Assembly: GCF_000760595.1 (NCBI RefSeq)
Contig: NZ_BBNM01000009.1
Coordinates: forward strand, 82,353 to 146,352
Length of the DNA stretch: 64,000 bases
Origin: Acinetobacter soli
GTDB taxonomy: Bacteria; Pseudomonadota; Gammaproteobacteria; Pseudomonadales; Moraxellaceae
Reading direction: 5' to 3'
In this document: positions 38,703 to 48,409 of the stretch, piece after piece
How the letters are laid out: each line of letters starts with the position of its first letter
How positions within the stretch are numbered: the first letter of the stretch is position 1
Notes under the pieces: model-generated
Told to the model about the DNA's origin: nothing
The model's database searches: none
Seen by the model: only the letters and a program-made list of their open reading frames with translations
Made by a program: the position numbers and the translations under genes

Positions 38703-39737
38703 TTATGACTGATGTTGTTCAATCAGGCTTAAGGTTTCGCTACGCGCATAAAATGGTGATAAAACATTCACCAAAAGCGGTTCAAGTAATCCTTCCTGAT
38801 CTAGAACTCGAATAAGTTTGGGGTAAAACCGCTGTACTTCAGTATAAATATCCTGTTCGTCTAACCCAATGCCGTAAAATAAATCCTGCAACGTATCATC
38901 ACGATAAAATTCATAAAATACTTCGACACCCCGCAACACGAGATTTTGAATAAAAGGCTGCTGGCGCAGTTCTTTCCAGTATTCATAAACCAGTACAAAA
39001 AACTCTTCAATATCTAGAGGATTAATTTTAGAGATGTACTCGTAAACAGTTTTGTCTTTTACATCGTCCCAGAGTGTACGCAGTAAATCTTCAAGATCAT
39101 CATTGGATAAGACACTCAGTTCTGCCAGTTGCTGCTGAATCAAGCGAGCCAAGTAGTCTTCAATTTTTTGCTCAATTCGTTGCTGATGTTTGTGTGAAAA
39201 GGACTTTAGATTTTGCTGCCAACGTGCTTGTAAAGTAGTGCTAGATTCGTTGCCCGATGCTGGCTGCAAAAACCTAGGCAATTTATGATGTATTGCGCTG
39301 GTGGCGATGAAGTGACACAGTTGCTCAATGGCTGGGCTGTGACGCAAGAAGGTGTTGAAGTAAAGCCGAATATTGTCTAATTCTAAAAACTTGGCTAACC
39401 AGATATCAAACTGTTGATCCGAGACCAAATCATTCAAAGTCGATGGTGATTTAAGTGCGCTAAGATAAATCTGCTTAGAAATTTCACCAATGAATTCGAG
39501 TAAATCTGCACCCAACTGCATTTCAAATGCATAGCGCCGAACCACCATTTCAAGTTGTTGCATATCGATGACTTGATGGAGTTTGAGCTGTTGGAGAGAC
39601 TGAAAAATCAAATGCGAGAGATGTTGTAGATACTCTGAAGAGTGCTCAGCACAGAGCTGAGACTTGAAATAACGCACCTGCTCAAGCAAAAGTGCTTGAG
39701 CAAGCTGCGCGCTAGACGATGTCTGATCCTTAGTCAT
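38703..39737 (-). CDS. Uncharacterised helical protein overlapping nadE
   Basis: 344 residues, cytoplasmic by lack of signal or membrane segments, almost entirely helical and rich in Leu, Gln, Glu and Asp. No recognised domain. I start at the ATG at 39737, which has GGAG 5 bp upstream and overlaps the last 8 bases of nadE (ATGACTAA); the frame also offers a Met at 39752. The overlap predicts translational coupling with NAD synthetase. A segment near residues 215-270 (DDLEDLLRTLWDDVKDKTVYE, LDIEEFFVLVYEYWKELRQ) looks like a packed helical bundle. Function unknown. Confidence 0.75.
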   Translation of the reverse strand: MTKDQTSSSAQLAQALLLEQVRYFKSQLCAEHSSEYLQHLSHLIFQSLQQLKLHQVIDMQQLEMVVRRYAFEMQLGADLLEFIGEISKQIYLSALKSPSTLNDLVSDQQFDIWLAKFLELDNIRLYFNTFLRHSPAIEQLCHFIATSAIHHKLPRFLQPASGNESSTTLQARWQQNLKSFSHKHQQRIEQKIEDYLARLIQQQLAELSVLSNDDLEDLLRTLWDDVKDKTVYEYISKINPLDIEEFFVLVYEYWKELRQQPFIQNLVLRGVEVFYEFYRDDTLQDLFYGIGLDEQDIYTEVQRFYPKLIRVLDQEGLLEPLLVNVLSPFYARSETLSLIEQHQS

Positions 39738-41355
39738 CTGGTCTCCAGCCATTTACGATAGGGTAGCGGCGCTCACGGCTAAAGGCGCGTGAACTGATTC
39801 GAGGGCCAATTGCACCTTGGCGACGCTTGTATTCATTACGATCGACGAGACGAATTACTTTTTCAACTACGTCTTTCTCAAAGCCTTTGGCAATAATATC
39901 GGCCTGACTTTGATCTTCTTCGATGTAAGCGTAAAGAATCGCATCCAGAATATCATAAGGCGGCAATGAATCTTGATCTTTCTGATCTGGGCGTAATTCT
40001 GCCGATGGCGGGCGAGTAATGACACGTTCAGGAATTACAGGCGTATCACCAAGGGTGTTGCGATATTTTGCCAGCTCAAACACGATGGTTTTATACACGT
40101 CTTTAAGTACAGAAAAACCACCCACCATATCGCCGTAAAGTGTGCAGTAACCCACTGAAATTTCAGACTTGTTACCGGTTGAAAGCACCAGATTACCAAA
40201 CTTGTTAGACAGCCCCATCAACAGCGTGCCACGTGCACGTGCCTGTAGGTTTTCTTCCGTCGCATCTGCCGGTGTGTTGCCAAAAAATGGATATAGCGTT
40301 TGCATGAAGCTATTTACAATCGGATGGATTTCAGCGATCCCGAAGGTAACGCCCATACGTCGCGCTTGCTCGGTCGCATCTTCCACACTGATTTGAGCCG
40401 TATAGGTATAAGGCATCATGACTGCTTGAACCTTATCGGCACCAATTGCATCGGCTGCAATCGCTAGGGTGAGTGCTGAGTCAATACCGCCAGACAAACC
40501 TAATATCACACCCGGGAAACCAGAACGTTGTACATAGTCACGCGTGGCCATCACCAAACTTTGATAAATTTCCGCCATGGTATCGAGTGCAGGCGTCACT
40601 TCAGTGGTTTTGTACTGCTTATTTTCGATATCATATTCAGCATAGTACAGCGCTTCCTTAAAGCTCGGTGCCTGTACAGCCACAGTTCCGGTGTGATTGA
40701 TGACAAAGCTGGTGCCATCAAAAATAAGATCATCTTGCCCGCCTACCTGATTGAGATAAACCAGATTGACATTGAGCTGCTTAGAGAGTTCAGTCAAAGT
40801 CTGAACACGATGCTGAGGCTTACCCACCTCATATGGTGATGCATTAAGCACCAAAACTGTTTCTACATTGAGCTGCGTGAGCTGTTGAACCGTATTGAGC
40901 GACCAAATATCTTCACAAATCAAGACACCAAATCTGTGTCCTAAATACTCAAACACAAGGTGTTGATGCCCAGGATTGAAATAGCGCTTTTCATCAAAAA
41001 CGCCATAGTTGGGTAAATTATGCTTGTTATAGATTCCGAGCACGACACCATCTTTCATGACAGCGGCAGAATTATAACGATGTCCTTCTTCGGTTTGATG
41101 TACAAATCCAAACACCATTACAATGTCTTTTACTTGTTTAAGTTGCTGAAATGCCTGATGCATTCGTTTACCAAGATTTGGACGTAGCAGCAAGTCTTCG
41201 GCTGGATAGCCGATGATGGAGAGTTCTGGAAAAATAATTAAATCAGCATGTTGTTTTTTAGCTTCATTTGCTTGCTCAATCATTTTTTGAGCATTTGAAT
41301 CAATATTGCCAATATGCGGTGAAAATTGAGCAAGGGCAATTTTAAAACTTTTCAT
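39730..41355 (-). CDS. nadE: Glutamine-dependent NAD+ synthetase
   Basis: Converts deamido-NAD to NAD using glutamine nitrogen. It has 541 residues in two domains. The N-terminal nitrilase-type glutaminase has the triad Glu44 (FPELSIIGYPAEDLL), Lys111 and Cys147 (GVLICEDIW). The C-terminal synthetase has the ATP loop LGLSGGIDSALTLAIA near residue 285 and GTGNKSEI-like STGNKSEISVGYCT. It is upstream of, and overlaps, the helical protein gene. Confidence 0.95.
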   Translation of the reverse strand: MKSFKIALAQFSPHIGNIDSNAQKMIEQANEAKKQHADLIIFPELSIIGYPAEDLLLRPNLGKRMHQAFQQLKQVKDIVMVFGFVHQTEEGHRYNSAAVMKDGVVLGIYNKHNLPNYGVFDEKRYFNPGHQHLVFEYLGHRFGVLICEDIWSLNTVQQLTQLNVETVLVLNASPYEVGKPQHRVQTLTELSKQLNVNLVYLNQVGGQDDLIFDGTSFVINHTGTVAVQAPSFKEALYYAEYDIENKQYKTTEVTPALDTMAEIYQSLVMATRDYVQRSGFPGVILGLSGGIDSALTLAIAADAIGADKVQAVMMPYTYTAQISVEDATEQARRMGVTFGIAEIHPIVNSFMQTLYPFFGNTPADATEENLQARARGTLLMGLSNKFGNLVLSTGNKSEISVGYCTLYGDMVGGFSVLKDVYKTIVFELAKYRNTLGDTPVIPERVITRPPSAELRPDQKDQDSLPPYDILDAILYAYIEEDQSQADIIAKGFEKDVVEKVIRLVDRNEYKRRQGAIGPRISSRAFSRERRYPIVNGWRPDD

Positions 41356-41628
41356 TCAAACCTAATCCTAGATCGATAGCACAGATATACGCCATTCGTT
41401 GCTTTTGTCATTTTCTTTTTACAACGGGGTGACGCATGGGATAACACAAAAAAAGTCAATCGAATTGAAAAACAGTGCAAGACAGATAATATATACTAAT
41501 CAAAGCTTTTTCTGCGCAAAAATAACAAGAATTATCTATTTTAATCGATTTTTTATTTGTTGTAATTTGGCTGTATCTATAGCCGACATCGATTACACTC
41601 AAATTAATCTTCAATCAATAAAAAGATC

Positions 41629-42084
41629 ATGCTACAAAATTTTCTCATCCTCAGAAGACGAAAGCTGACCTCGGGTGAAATATCACTTACACGCGAAATT
41701 TTTAGCTCGCATCTCAATTATGATTCGATCTTTATTTGTGCGCATCGTTTGGTATTGAAGCATTATGCAATCAGTCCTAATGGACATATTTATTTTAATT
41801 TGATCGACTGGTGCGAAGATTTTTCGACGCAGTCGATTGAAAAGCAATCTTGGCTCATTCATGAATTGGTACATGTATGGCAAGTACAGCAGGGCATTAA
41901 GCTGATTCGAAAGGCCATTTTTGAGCGCCAATATCATTATGTGCTTAAGCGCGGTAAAACTTTTTTAGAGTTTGGTGTTGAGCAGCAGGCACAAATGGTT
42001 CAAGACTACTTTCTCAAAAAACATCGTCAACAATCTTGTGATGATCTGGCTGCCTGTATTCCGTTTATTGCTTCCCAGCAATAA
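41629..42084 (+). CDS. Small putative zinc-metallopeptidase-like (HExxH) protein
   Basis: 151 residues with no signal peptide. The sequence LIHELVHVWQVQQG around residue 80 contains HExxH, the zinc-binding motif of metallopeptidases. A later Glu in FLEFGVEQQAQMVQDYF may be the third ligand, as in gluzincins or DUF4157-like proteins associated with Rhs/VgrG annotations. The rest is Lys/Gln/His-rich and not recognised. It is a single gene upstream of a terminator shared with gltA. Peptidase activity is an inference; the region before residue 60 has no similarity I know. Confidence 0.65.
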   Translation: MLQNFLILRRRKLTSGEISLTREIFSSHLNYDSIFICAHRLVLKHYAISPNGHIYFNLIDWCEDFSTQSIEKQSWLIHELVHVWQVQQGIKLIRKAIFERQYHYVLKRGKTFLEFGVEQQAQMVQDYFLKKHRQQSCDDLAACIPFIASQQ

Positions 42085-42111
42085 AAAAGACCGCTAAATG
42101 CGGTCTTTTTT
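42083..42111. terminator. Bidirectional terminator (HExxH gene / gltA)
   Basis: AAGACCGC-taaat-GCGGTCTT stem with six A before and six T after. Confidence 0.88.
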
Positions 42112-42135
42112 ATTGGTATAACGCTTAGGCAGCGA

Positions 42136-43410
42136 TTAACGCTGGATGTCGCGTTTGGTTTCGCCAGTATAAAGCTGACGAGGACGACCAATTTTGTACG
42201 GAGCACTGTGCATTTCTAACCAGTGGCTGATCCAGCCAACAGTACGTGCAAGTGCAAAGATCACGGTAAACATTTCTGTTGGGATACCAATCGCTTTGAG
42301 AATGATACCTGAGTAGAAGTCTACGTTTGGATACAAGTTACGCTTGATGAAGTATTCATCAGACAACGCAATACGCTCAAGTTCCATCGCAAGTTCAAGT
42401 TGTGGATCGTTGATGCCAAGCGCAGCAAGAACTTCATCACACGTTTCTTTCATTACTTTCGCGCGTGGATCGAAGTTTTTATACACACGGTGACCAAAGC
42501 CCATGAGTTTCACTTCTTTGGTCTTCACTTTTTCCATGAAGCCAGCAACGTTTTCAACTGTACCGATCTCGTCGAGCATCTTCAGAACAGCTTCGTTTGC
42601 ACCGCCGTGAGCAGGGCCCCAAAGCGCTGAAATACCCGCTGCGATACATGCATATGGATTCGCGCCAGTTGAGCCTGCCAAACGTACAGTTGACGTTGAT
42701 GCATTTTGCTCATGATCCGCATGAAGCGTGAAAATACGATCCATTGCTTTAGCTAGAATCGGATCTACTTTGTAATCACGATCTGCAGGTGTCGCAAACA
42801 TCATATGCAGGAAGTTTTCTGCATAGCCCAAGTCATTGCGAGGGTAGATGAAAGGTTGACCCACCGTGTACTTGTAGCTCCACGCTGCAAGCGTCGGAAT
42901 TTTTGCGATCAAACGGATAGCAGTAATTTCACGATGATTCACATCTTCGATGTTTAACTGGTTGTGATAGAACGCAGATAAAGCACCAACCACACCAACC
43001 ATGATTGCCATTGGGTGCGCATCACGACGGAAACCATTAAAGAAACGGCTTACTTGGTCGTGAACCATAGTGTGGTTACGCACCTTCGCATCAAATTCTT
43101 CTTTTTGCTCTTTGGTTGGGAGTTCACCATTTAAGAGCAAATAACATGTTTCGAGATAATCCGCCTGAGTTGCAAGCTGATCGATTGGGTAGCCGCGGTG
43201 TAATAACACACCTTCGTTCCCGTCGATGAAGGTAATCTTCGATTCACAAGAAGCGGTCGCCATGAAACCTGGATCAAACGTAAAATGACCTGCGGCCAAT
43301 ACATCCTTAACGTCGATTACATCTGGGCCTAATGTGCCGCTGTAAATTGGTAATTCAATTTCTTTGCCATCAAGCTTTAGTACGGCTTTCTTGCCAGTTG
43401 CTTCAGACAT
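42136..43410 (-). CDS. gltA: Citrate synthase (type II, hexameric)
   Basis: Condenses acetyl-CoA and oxaloacetate. It has 424 residues, matching the NADH-sensitive Gram-negative type. Catalytic motifs are [18 protein letters not shown] (His), [19 protein letters not shown] (His) and the Asp in a C-terminal NVDFYSGI. The N-terminal regulatory domain is present. It is divergent from sdhC across about 1 kb, completing a TCA-cycle cluster. Confidence 0.97.
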   Translation of the reverse strand: MSEATGKKAVLKLDGKEIELPIYSGTLGPDVIDVKDVLAAGHFTFDPGFMATASCESKITFIDGNEGVLLHRGYPIDQLATQADYLETCYLLLNGELPTKEQKEEFDAKVRNHTMVHDQVSRFFNGFRRDAHPMAIMVGVVGALSAFYHNQLNIEDVNHREITAIRLIAKIPTLAAWSYKYTVGQPFIYPRNDLGYAENFLHMMFATPADRDYKVDPILAKAMDRIFTLHADHEQNASTSTVRLAGSTGANPYACIAAGISALWGPAHGGANEAVLKMLDEIGTVENVAGFMEKVKTKEVKLMGFGHRVYKNFDPRAKVMKETCDEVLAALGINDPQLELAMELERIALSDEYFIKRNLYPNVDFYSGIILKAIGIPTEMFTVIFALARTVGWISHWLEMHSAPYKIGRPRQLYTGETKRDIQR

Positions 43411-43500
43411 TCAATAGATCTCCTGTCCTGGTGAATGTTGATCTGAATCGAAGTATTAATCTTTTAATGCACGAATCAGACGGGTCAAAAATTGTTACTA

Positions 43501-43528
43501 AGATTAGTGTGAACTGAAATTTTGTCAA
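43501..43528 (-). promoter_or_regulatory. Putative gltA promoter
   Basis: Minus strand: TTGACA (43523-43528), 16-bp spacer, TAATCT (43501-43506). A perfect -35 with a weak -10; the leader would be about 85 nt. Confidence 0.4.
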
Positions 43529-44325
43529 TTATACTAATGGATAAAAAAGTAGCGTCACCACAAGTATTTAGTTTAACTGTTAAGGGTTAAAAAAATGAAT
43601 AAAATCACAGTATCGACGCGCTATGATAAGTCAAATTTATGACGCCGTGCAGAAAAAAATTAGGTCTAAAATCTAAATTGTAAACAAATTTTTAGAGCAA
43701 TTAATCCATCTGGCTATTGGTAGATTATGCCAACGCATTATGAAAATGGCTTAAAACCCATAACTTACCGAGTATTTACCTCGAATGAGTTAATCGGTTT
43801 CATGCTTTAAAACAGATAGACCAGTATTTCCAAAATTGATTCAACTGGTTAAAAAATAGCTAATTGAACTCATCATTCACCTCAAAATTTGTACTTTTCT
43901 GAACGTATAGAGCGGTTAATAAGATTATTTTTGTGTGAATTTAAATCAAATTTGATTGTGTAGCTGAAGTTATTCACAAAGTAAGTAGTTCTTTATAATA
44001 GCGATATAAGGCTGCAAAGAATATAAAAGCAGCACGACATTTTATAAAAAAATATAAGCTTTATGATTTAAAGCGGATTCAGAATAAGCTTAAACCTTCA
44101 ATTGCAATCTGTGTAAGTAAAGAGTTCAGTTGTATTTAATATCTTTGGTCTAATTCTCATATGATGAAGATCATAAAGCCAATTAAAGCTGGTTTTTTTA
44201 AAATAGTATATAAAAATAGAGACATACGAGTTTTTAATCTAATTAACGATGATTATGTGACCAATCCGTATGGGTAAATGATTCTTATTTGCTTAATTTT
44301 ATATGAAAAAGAGGTTTTTCATTGT

Positions 44326-44354
44326 TTGTAATTTGATTTTTGACGTTTTATAAT
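44326..44354 (+). promoter_or_regulatory. Putative sdhCDAB promoter
   Basis: TTGTAA (44326-44331), 17-bp spacer, perfect TATAAT (44349-44354). The leader would be about 90 nt. Confidence 0.6.
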
Positions 44355-44451
44355 TCAAGAGTCGTTTATTAAGTAGGCATTTGCTTGCCTTCAATGCCAG
44401 CTTTCCTTCGAATTAATTCAAACAAACTCCAGCTGGAGTTTTTACTACAGG

Positions 44452-44853
44452 ATGCCCGCTGTGAAAAGCAACAGACCTGTCAATTTGTCCATGGGTCAGG
44501 TGTTAGCGGTAAACTTACGCTCACCCGTGGCTATTGCATCAATCTTACACCGTCTCTCTGGTGTCATCGTATTTCTATTAATTCCCGTTCTATTATGGAT
44601 TTTGGATAAATCCTTAGCATCACCAGAAGGATTTGAATACGTAAAAACAGTTATCTTCGGAAATATTTTAGTACGATTCATCGTATGGGTATTTGTAGCA
44701 GGTTTAATTTATCACTTCATTGCTGGTGTTAAACACTTGCTTGCTGATCTTGGCTTTGCAGAAGAGCTTCAAAGTGGGCGAACTGCCGCTACAGTTGCAT
44801 TGATCTTATCTGTGATTGGTATCATCGCAGCCTTCGTATGGATTATGTTCTAA
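44452..44853 (+). CDS. sdhC: Succinate dehydrogenase cytochrome b556 subunit
   Basis: Membrane anchor that holds haem b and the quinone site with SdhD. It has 133 residues with three membrane helices. KSNRPVNLSM at the N-terminus and PVAIASILHRLSGVIVFL are the SdhC signature; the His in LIYHFIAGVKHLL is a haem-ligand candidate. The ATG at 44452 and a GTG at 44461 are both possible starts; the GTG has AGGA at a better distance (8 bp). It ends TTCTAATG, overlapping sdhD. Confidence 0.94.
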   Translation: MPAVKSNRPVNLSMGQVLAVNLRSPVAIASILHRLSGVIVFLLIPVLLWILDKSLASPEGFEYVKTVIFGNILVRFIVWVFVAGLIYHFIAGVKHLLADLGFAEELQSGRTAATVALILSVIGIIAAFVWIMF

Positions 44854-45218
44854 TGAAAAGTGCTACAGGATTAACAGGTTCAGGTTCTCGCGATTGGTTT
44901 GTCCAGCGTATTAGTGCTGTTGTTTTAGCCGTATATACAGTCGTGATCATGGGTTGGATTTTGTTTCATGGTGGCTTTAACTATGAGCAATGGTCTGGCT
45001 TCATGATGACTTTACCAATGAAGATTTTGTCTTTGTTGGCTGTATTGTCATTGGCAGCACACGCTTGGATTGGTATGTGGCAAGTATTTACTGACTATGT
45101 AACGACTCGTCAAATGGGTCCTTCAGCTTCAGGTTTACGTCTGGTTCTAACAACGGCTGTCATTATTGCCGTGTTTGTATTTGTAATCTGGGGTATCCAG
45201 ATTTTCTGGGCGAATTGA
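44853..45218 (+). CDS. sdhD: Succinate dehydrogenase membrane anchor subunit
   Basis: Second membrane anchor, 121 residues with three helices. SGSRDWFVQRISAVVLAVYT is typical of SdhD, and HAWIGMWQVFTDYV carries the haem/quinone-side residues. The ATG overlaps the sdhC stop (TAATG), so I use 44853 rather than the upstream in-frame start inside sdhC. Confidence 0.94.
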   Translation: MKSATGLTGSGSRDWFVQRISAVVLAVYTVVIMGWILFHGGFNYEQWSGFMMTLPMKILSLLAVLSLAAHAWIGMWQVFTDYVTTRQMGPSASGLRLVLTTAVIIAVFVFVIWGIQIFWAN

Positions 45219-45230
45219 TAGGAAGACATC

Positions 45231-47126
45231 ATGGGCGCGATAAACCCTAAAGAAGATTATTCAAATATCCAAAACCTCACCTTTGATGCTGTCATCGTTG
45301 GTGGTGGTGGTTCTGGTATGCGTGCAGCGTATCAACTTGCACAAGCGGGTTTAAAAGTTGCTGTTTTAACTAAAGTATTCCCAACACGTTCGCACACGGT
45401 TGCCGCACAAGGTGGTATCGGTGCATCGTTAGGCAACATGCAAGAAGATAACTGGCACTATCACTTTTACGACACCGTAAAAGGCTCTGACTGGTTAGGT
45501 GATCAAGACGCGATCGAATATATGACGCGTGAAGCACCTAAAGTGGTGTACGAGCTTGAACACATGGGTATGCCGTTTGACCGTAACGAAGATGGAACGA
45601 TTTATCAGCGTCCATTTGGTGGTCACTCTGCAAACTATGGTGCAAAAGCAGTACCACGTGCCTGTGCAGCCGCTGACCGTACAGGTCATGCGCTTTTACA
45701 TACGTTGTATCAAAGCAACGTAAAAATGGGCACACAGTTCTTTGTTGAATGGATTGCGCTTGACCTGATCCGTAACAATGAAGGTGATGTACTTGGTGTA
45801 ACCGCTTACGACCAAGAAACAGGTAATATTGCCGTATTCCAAGCCAAAGCAACTTTGTTTGCTACGGGTGGTGCAGGCCGAGTTTACCGTGCATCAACCA
45901 ATGCTTACATTAATACAGGCGATGGTCTGGGTATGGCAGCGCGTGCAGGCATTCCATTACAAGATATGGAATTCTGGCAATTTCACCCAACGGGTGTTGC
46001 CGGAGCTGGCGTACTGTTGACAGAAGGTTGTCGTGGTGAAGGTGGTATTTTGCGTAACAAGGACGGCGAACCGTTCATGGAGCGCTATGCACCAACATTG
46101 AAAGACTTGGCACCGCGTGACTTCGTATCACGTTCAATGGACCAAGAGATCAAAGAAGGGCGTGGCTGTGGCCCTAAAGGCGACTACATTCTTCTTGATA
46201 TGACGCACTTGGGTGCAGAAACCATCATGAAGCGTTTACCGTCTGTTTTTGAGATTGGTAAAAAGTTTGCAAACGTTGACTGTACCAAAGAGCCAATTCC
46301 TGTTGTACCTACAATTCACTACCAAATGGGTGGTATCCCGACCAATATCCATGGTCAGGTTGTGGTGCCGCATGGTGTAGAAGAAGGCGAGTTTACTGCA
46401 CACTACGACAAAGACACTAAACAATATACCTACCAAGGTACGCGCGATTATGTAAAACCGGTTAAAGGTTTTTATGCAATCGGTGAGTGTTCGTGTGTGT
46501 CAGTTCACGGTGCGAACCGTTTGGGAACCAACTCATTGCTTGATTTGGTGGTATTTGGTAAAGCGGCTGGTGAACATATCATTGATTATGTGACCAAGCA
46601 CCATGGTGATGATTATGCACCATTACCAAATGACGTACTTGAAAACACATTGGCACGTATTCGCAAACTAGATGATTCAACTTCTGGTGAGAATGCACAA
46701 GAAATTGCCGATACAATCCGTGACATCGTACAGGACCATGCTGGTGTATTCCGTACTCAAGCTTTGCTTGACAAGGGGGTACAAGAAATCCTTGCGATGG
46801 AATCTCGTGTACGTAACATTCATTTGAAAGACAAATCAAGAGTATTTAACACCGCGCGCGTTGAAGCGCTTGAAGTTGAAAACTTGTATGAAGTTGCGAA
46901 AGCTACATTAATTTCTGCTGCTGCACGTAAAGAATGTCGTGGTGCGCATACAGTGGTTGACTATGAGTTGGCTCCTGATCACCCAACGTATTCATATGGC
47001 CGCCGTGACGATGAATGGATGAAACACACATTGTGGTATTCATCGGATAACCGTCTTGAGTACAAGCCAGTTCGTTTCAATCCGTTAACGGTTGAAGCAA
47101 TTGAACCTAAACCACGTACATTCTAA
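45231..47126 (+). CDS. sdhA: Succinate dehydrogenase flavoprotein subunit
   Basis: Oxidises succinate to fumarate and passes electrons to SdhB. It has 631 residues: the FAD-binding GGGGSG at about residues 24-29 and the covalent FAD His55 in FPTRSHTVAAQGG. The active-site Arg/His region (QFHPTGVAGAGVLLTEGCRGEGG) and the C-terminal helical domain ending YKPVRFNPLT are also present. Third gene of sdhCDAB. Confidence 0.97.
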   Translation: MGAINPKEDYSNIQNLTFDAVIVGGGGSGMRAAYQLAQAGLKVAVLTKVFPTRSHTVAAQGGIGASLGNMQEDNWHYHFYDTVKGSDWLGDQDAIEYMTREAPKVVYELEHMGMPFDRNEDGTIYQRPFGGHSANYGAKAVPRACAAADRTGHALLHTLYQSNVKMGTQFFVEWIALDLIRNNEGDVLGVTAYDQETGNIAVFQAKATLFATGGAGRVYRASTNAYINTGDGLGMAARAGIPLQDMEFWQFHPTGVAGAGVLLTEGCRGEGGILRNKDGEPFMERYAPTLKDLAPRDFVSRSMDQEIKEGRGCGPKGDYILLDMTHLGAETIMKRLPSVFEIGKKFANVDCTKEPIPVVPTIHYQMGGIPTNIHGQVVVPHGVEEGEFTAHYDKDTKQYTYQGTRDYVKPVKGFYAIGECSCVSVHGANRLGTNSLLDLVVFGKAAGEHIIDYVTKHHGDDYAPLPNDVLENTLARIRKLDDSTSGENAQEIADTIRDIVQDHAGVFRTQALLDKGVQEILAMESRVRNIHLKDKSRVFNTARVEALEVENLYEVAKATLISAAARKECRGAHTVVDYELAPDHPTYSYGRRDDEWMKHTLWYSSDNRLEYKPVRFNPLTVEAIEPKPRTF

Positions 47127-47140
47127 TCGGGAGACTAAAG

Positions 47141-47851
47141 ATGAGTAGAGGTACTCGTACATTCGAAATCTACCGCTATGATCCTGATAAGGATAAAGCG
47201 CCGTACATGCAAACTTTCACGCTCGAGTTAACCGACAAGCACCGTATGTTGCTTGATGCGTTACTTGCACTGAAAGTACAGGATGAAACCTTGACATTCC
47301 GCCGTTCATGCCGAGAAGGTATTTGTGGTTCTGATGGTGTGAATATCAATGGTAAAAATGGTCTGGCGTGTTTGTGGAACCTTAACGATTTGCCTGAAAA
47401 AATCGTGATTCGTCCTCTACCAGGCTTACCAGTGATTAAGGATTTGGTTGTAGACATGAACCAGTTCTACGATCAATACAACAAGATCCAGCCATTCCTG
47501 ATTAACAATCAGCCAGCGCCACCAAAAGAGCGTTTACAGTCTCAAGCGGACCGTGAGCATCTTGACGGCCTGTATGAATGTATCTTGTGTGCGTGTTGTT
47601 CTACATCATGCCCATCGTTCTGGTGGAACCCAGACAAATTCTTGGGTCCATCTGCGCTACTAAACGCTTATCGCTTTATTATCGATTCGCGTGATACCGC
47701 TACTCAAGAACGTTTGGCACGTTTGGATGACCCATTCTCATTGTTCCGTTGTAAAGGAATCATGAACTGTGTATCTGTTTGCCCGAAAGGTTTGAACCCA
47801 ACAAAAGCAATTGGTCACATTCGTAACATGCTTCTCGATCAAGCAGGTTAA
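47141..47851 (+). CDS. sdhB: Succinate dehydrogenase iron-sulfur subunit
   Basis: Carries three Fe-S clusters. Cys57, Cys62, Cys65 and Cys77 bind the [2Fe-2S] centre (SCREGICGSDG). CILCACCSTSCP and CKGIMNCVSVCPKG supply the [4Fe-4S] and [3Fe-4S] ligands. It has 236 residues, normal length. Last gene of the operon, followed by an intrinsic terminator. Confidence 0.97.
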   Translation: MSRGTRTFEIYRYDPDKDKAPYMQTFTLELTDKHRMLLDALLALKVQDETLTFRRSCREGICGSDGVNINGKNGLACLWNLNDLPEKIVIRPLPGLPVIKDLVVDMNQFYDQYNKIQPFLINNQPAPPKERLQSQADREHLDGLYECILCACCSTSCPSFWWNPDKFLGPSALLNAYRFIIDSRDTATQERLARLDDPFSLFRCKGIMNCVSVCPKGLNPTKAIGHIRNMLLDQAG

Positions 47852-47858
47852 TTCCGTT

Positions 47859-47892
47859 AAAAAAAGCGCACATATTTATGTGCGCTTTTTTT
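47859..47892 (+). terminator. Terminator after sdhB
   Basis: AAGCGCACAT-attt-ATGTGCGCTT stem with an A-run before and seven T after. Confidence 0.92.
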
Positions 47893-48409
47893 ATTAAAAA
47901 TAAATGGGACTAATGTCTAAATTGCATCTAAAATGTATATCAAGCACCATAGGTTATCAGCTAAAATAGCCAATGTATTTTGTCAATTTATAAGAGGTAT
48001 ATGTCAAAAAAATCAATTCGTGTAAGCAGAACATGATACGATTTGAAACGAAATTTTATGCCCACAAAGTGCATAATAGGCCATATACACGAAGCACGAT
48101 TTTTGATTGTGCTTAATTTTTATGTAGAAGAGTTATTTTAGAAAAGCCAAATAGCGGTAAGATTTTGTTTTTCTAAGATGATTTGCAAAAATTGCTCGGC
48201 GTCGCCGAGTATACAGATGATAAATGATGCCAATGACGGCGTTGTTTTTCATTGATTATGTCAAGGAAACTTGATGTGGTCATAACGCCCCCTTTGGTCT
48301 CAGCGCCAGAATGGGTTTGTAATGCCATTTTACAATTTGGCGTTATCAATCATGGGTCTGTTTAAAAAAGCAACCCGTAATGTTTTTGCAATAGGAAATG
48401 GGTCCACAA
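47893..48409. other. sdhB-sucA intergenic region
   Basis: About 515 bp without a gene. It contains a GC-rich palindrome (48195-48209) and a long-range inverted repeat ATAACGCC (48282-48289) / GGCGTTAT (48339-48346) that could fold in the sucA leader. I could not fix a promoter. Confidence 0.45.
48195..48209. repeat. GC-rich palindrome upstream of sucA
   Basis: CTCGGCG-t-CGCCGAG: 7-bp arms in otherwise AT-rich DNA, no T-run after it. Confidence 0.5.

Larger units (their letters stand above)
43411..44451. other. Long gltA-sdhC divergent intergenic region
   Basis: About 1 kb, AT-rich, with no supported gene. The gltA promoter candidate is near the left end (43501-43528) and the sdhC promoter near the right end (44326-44354). 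The roughly 800 bp between has no convincing open frame or terminator. It probably holds binding sites for global regulators of the TCA cycle, which I cannot identify by eye. Confidence 0.5.

Noticed and set aside
41399..41668. 89-codon frame upstream of the HExxH gene
   Set aside because: AT-rich, no ribosome binding site, overlaps the real start, no domain.
44385..44609. Frame overlapping the sdhC start
   Set aside because: Out of frame with sdhC and without family similarity.
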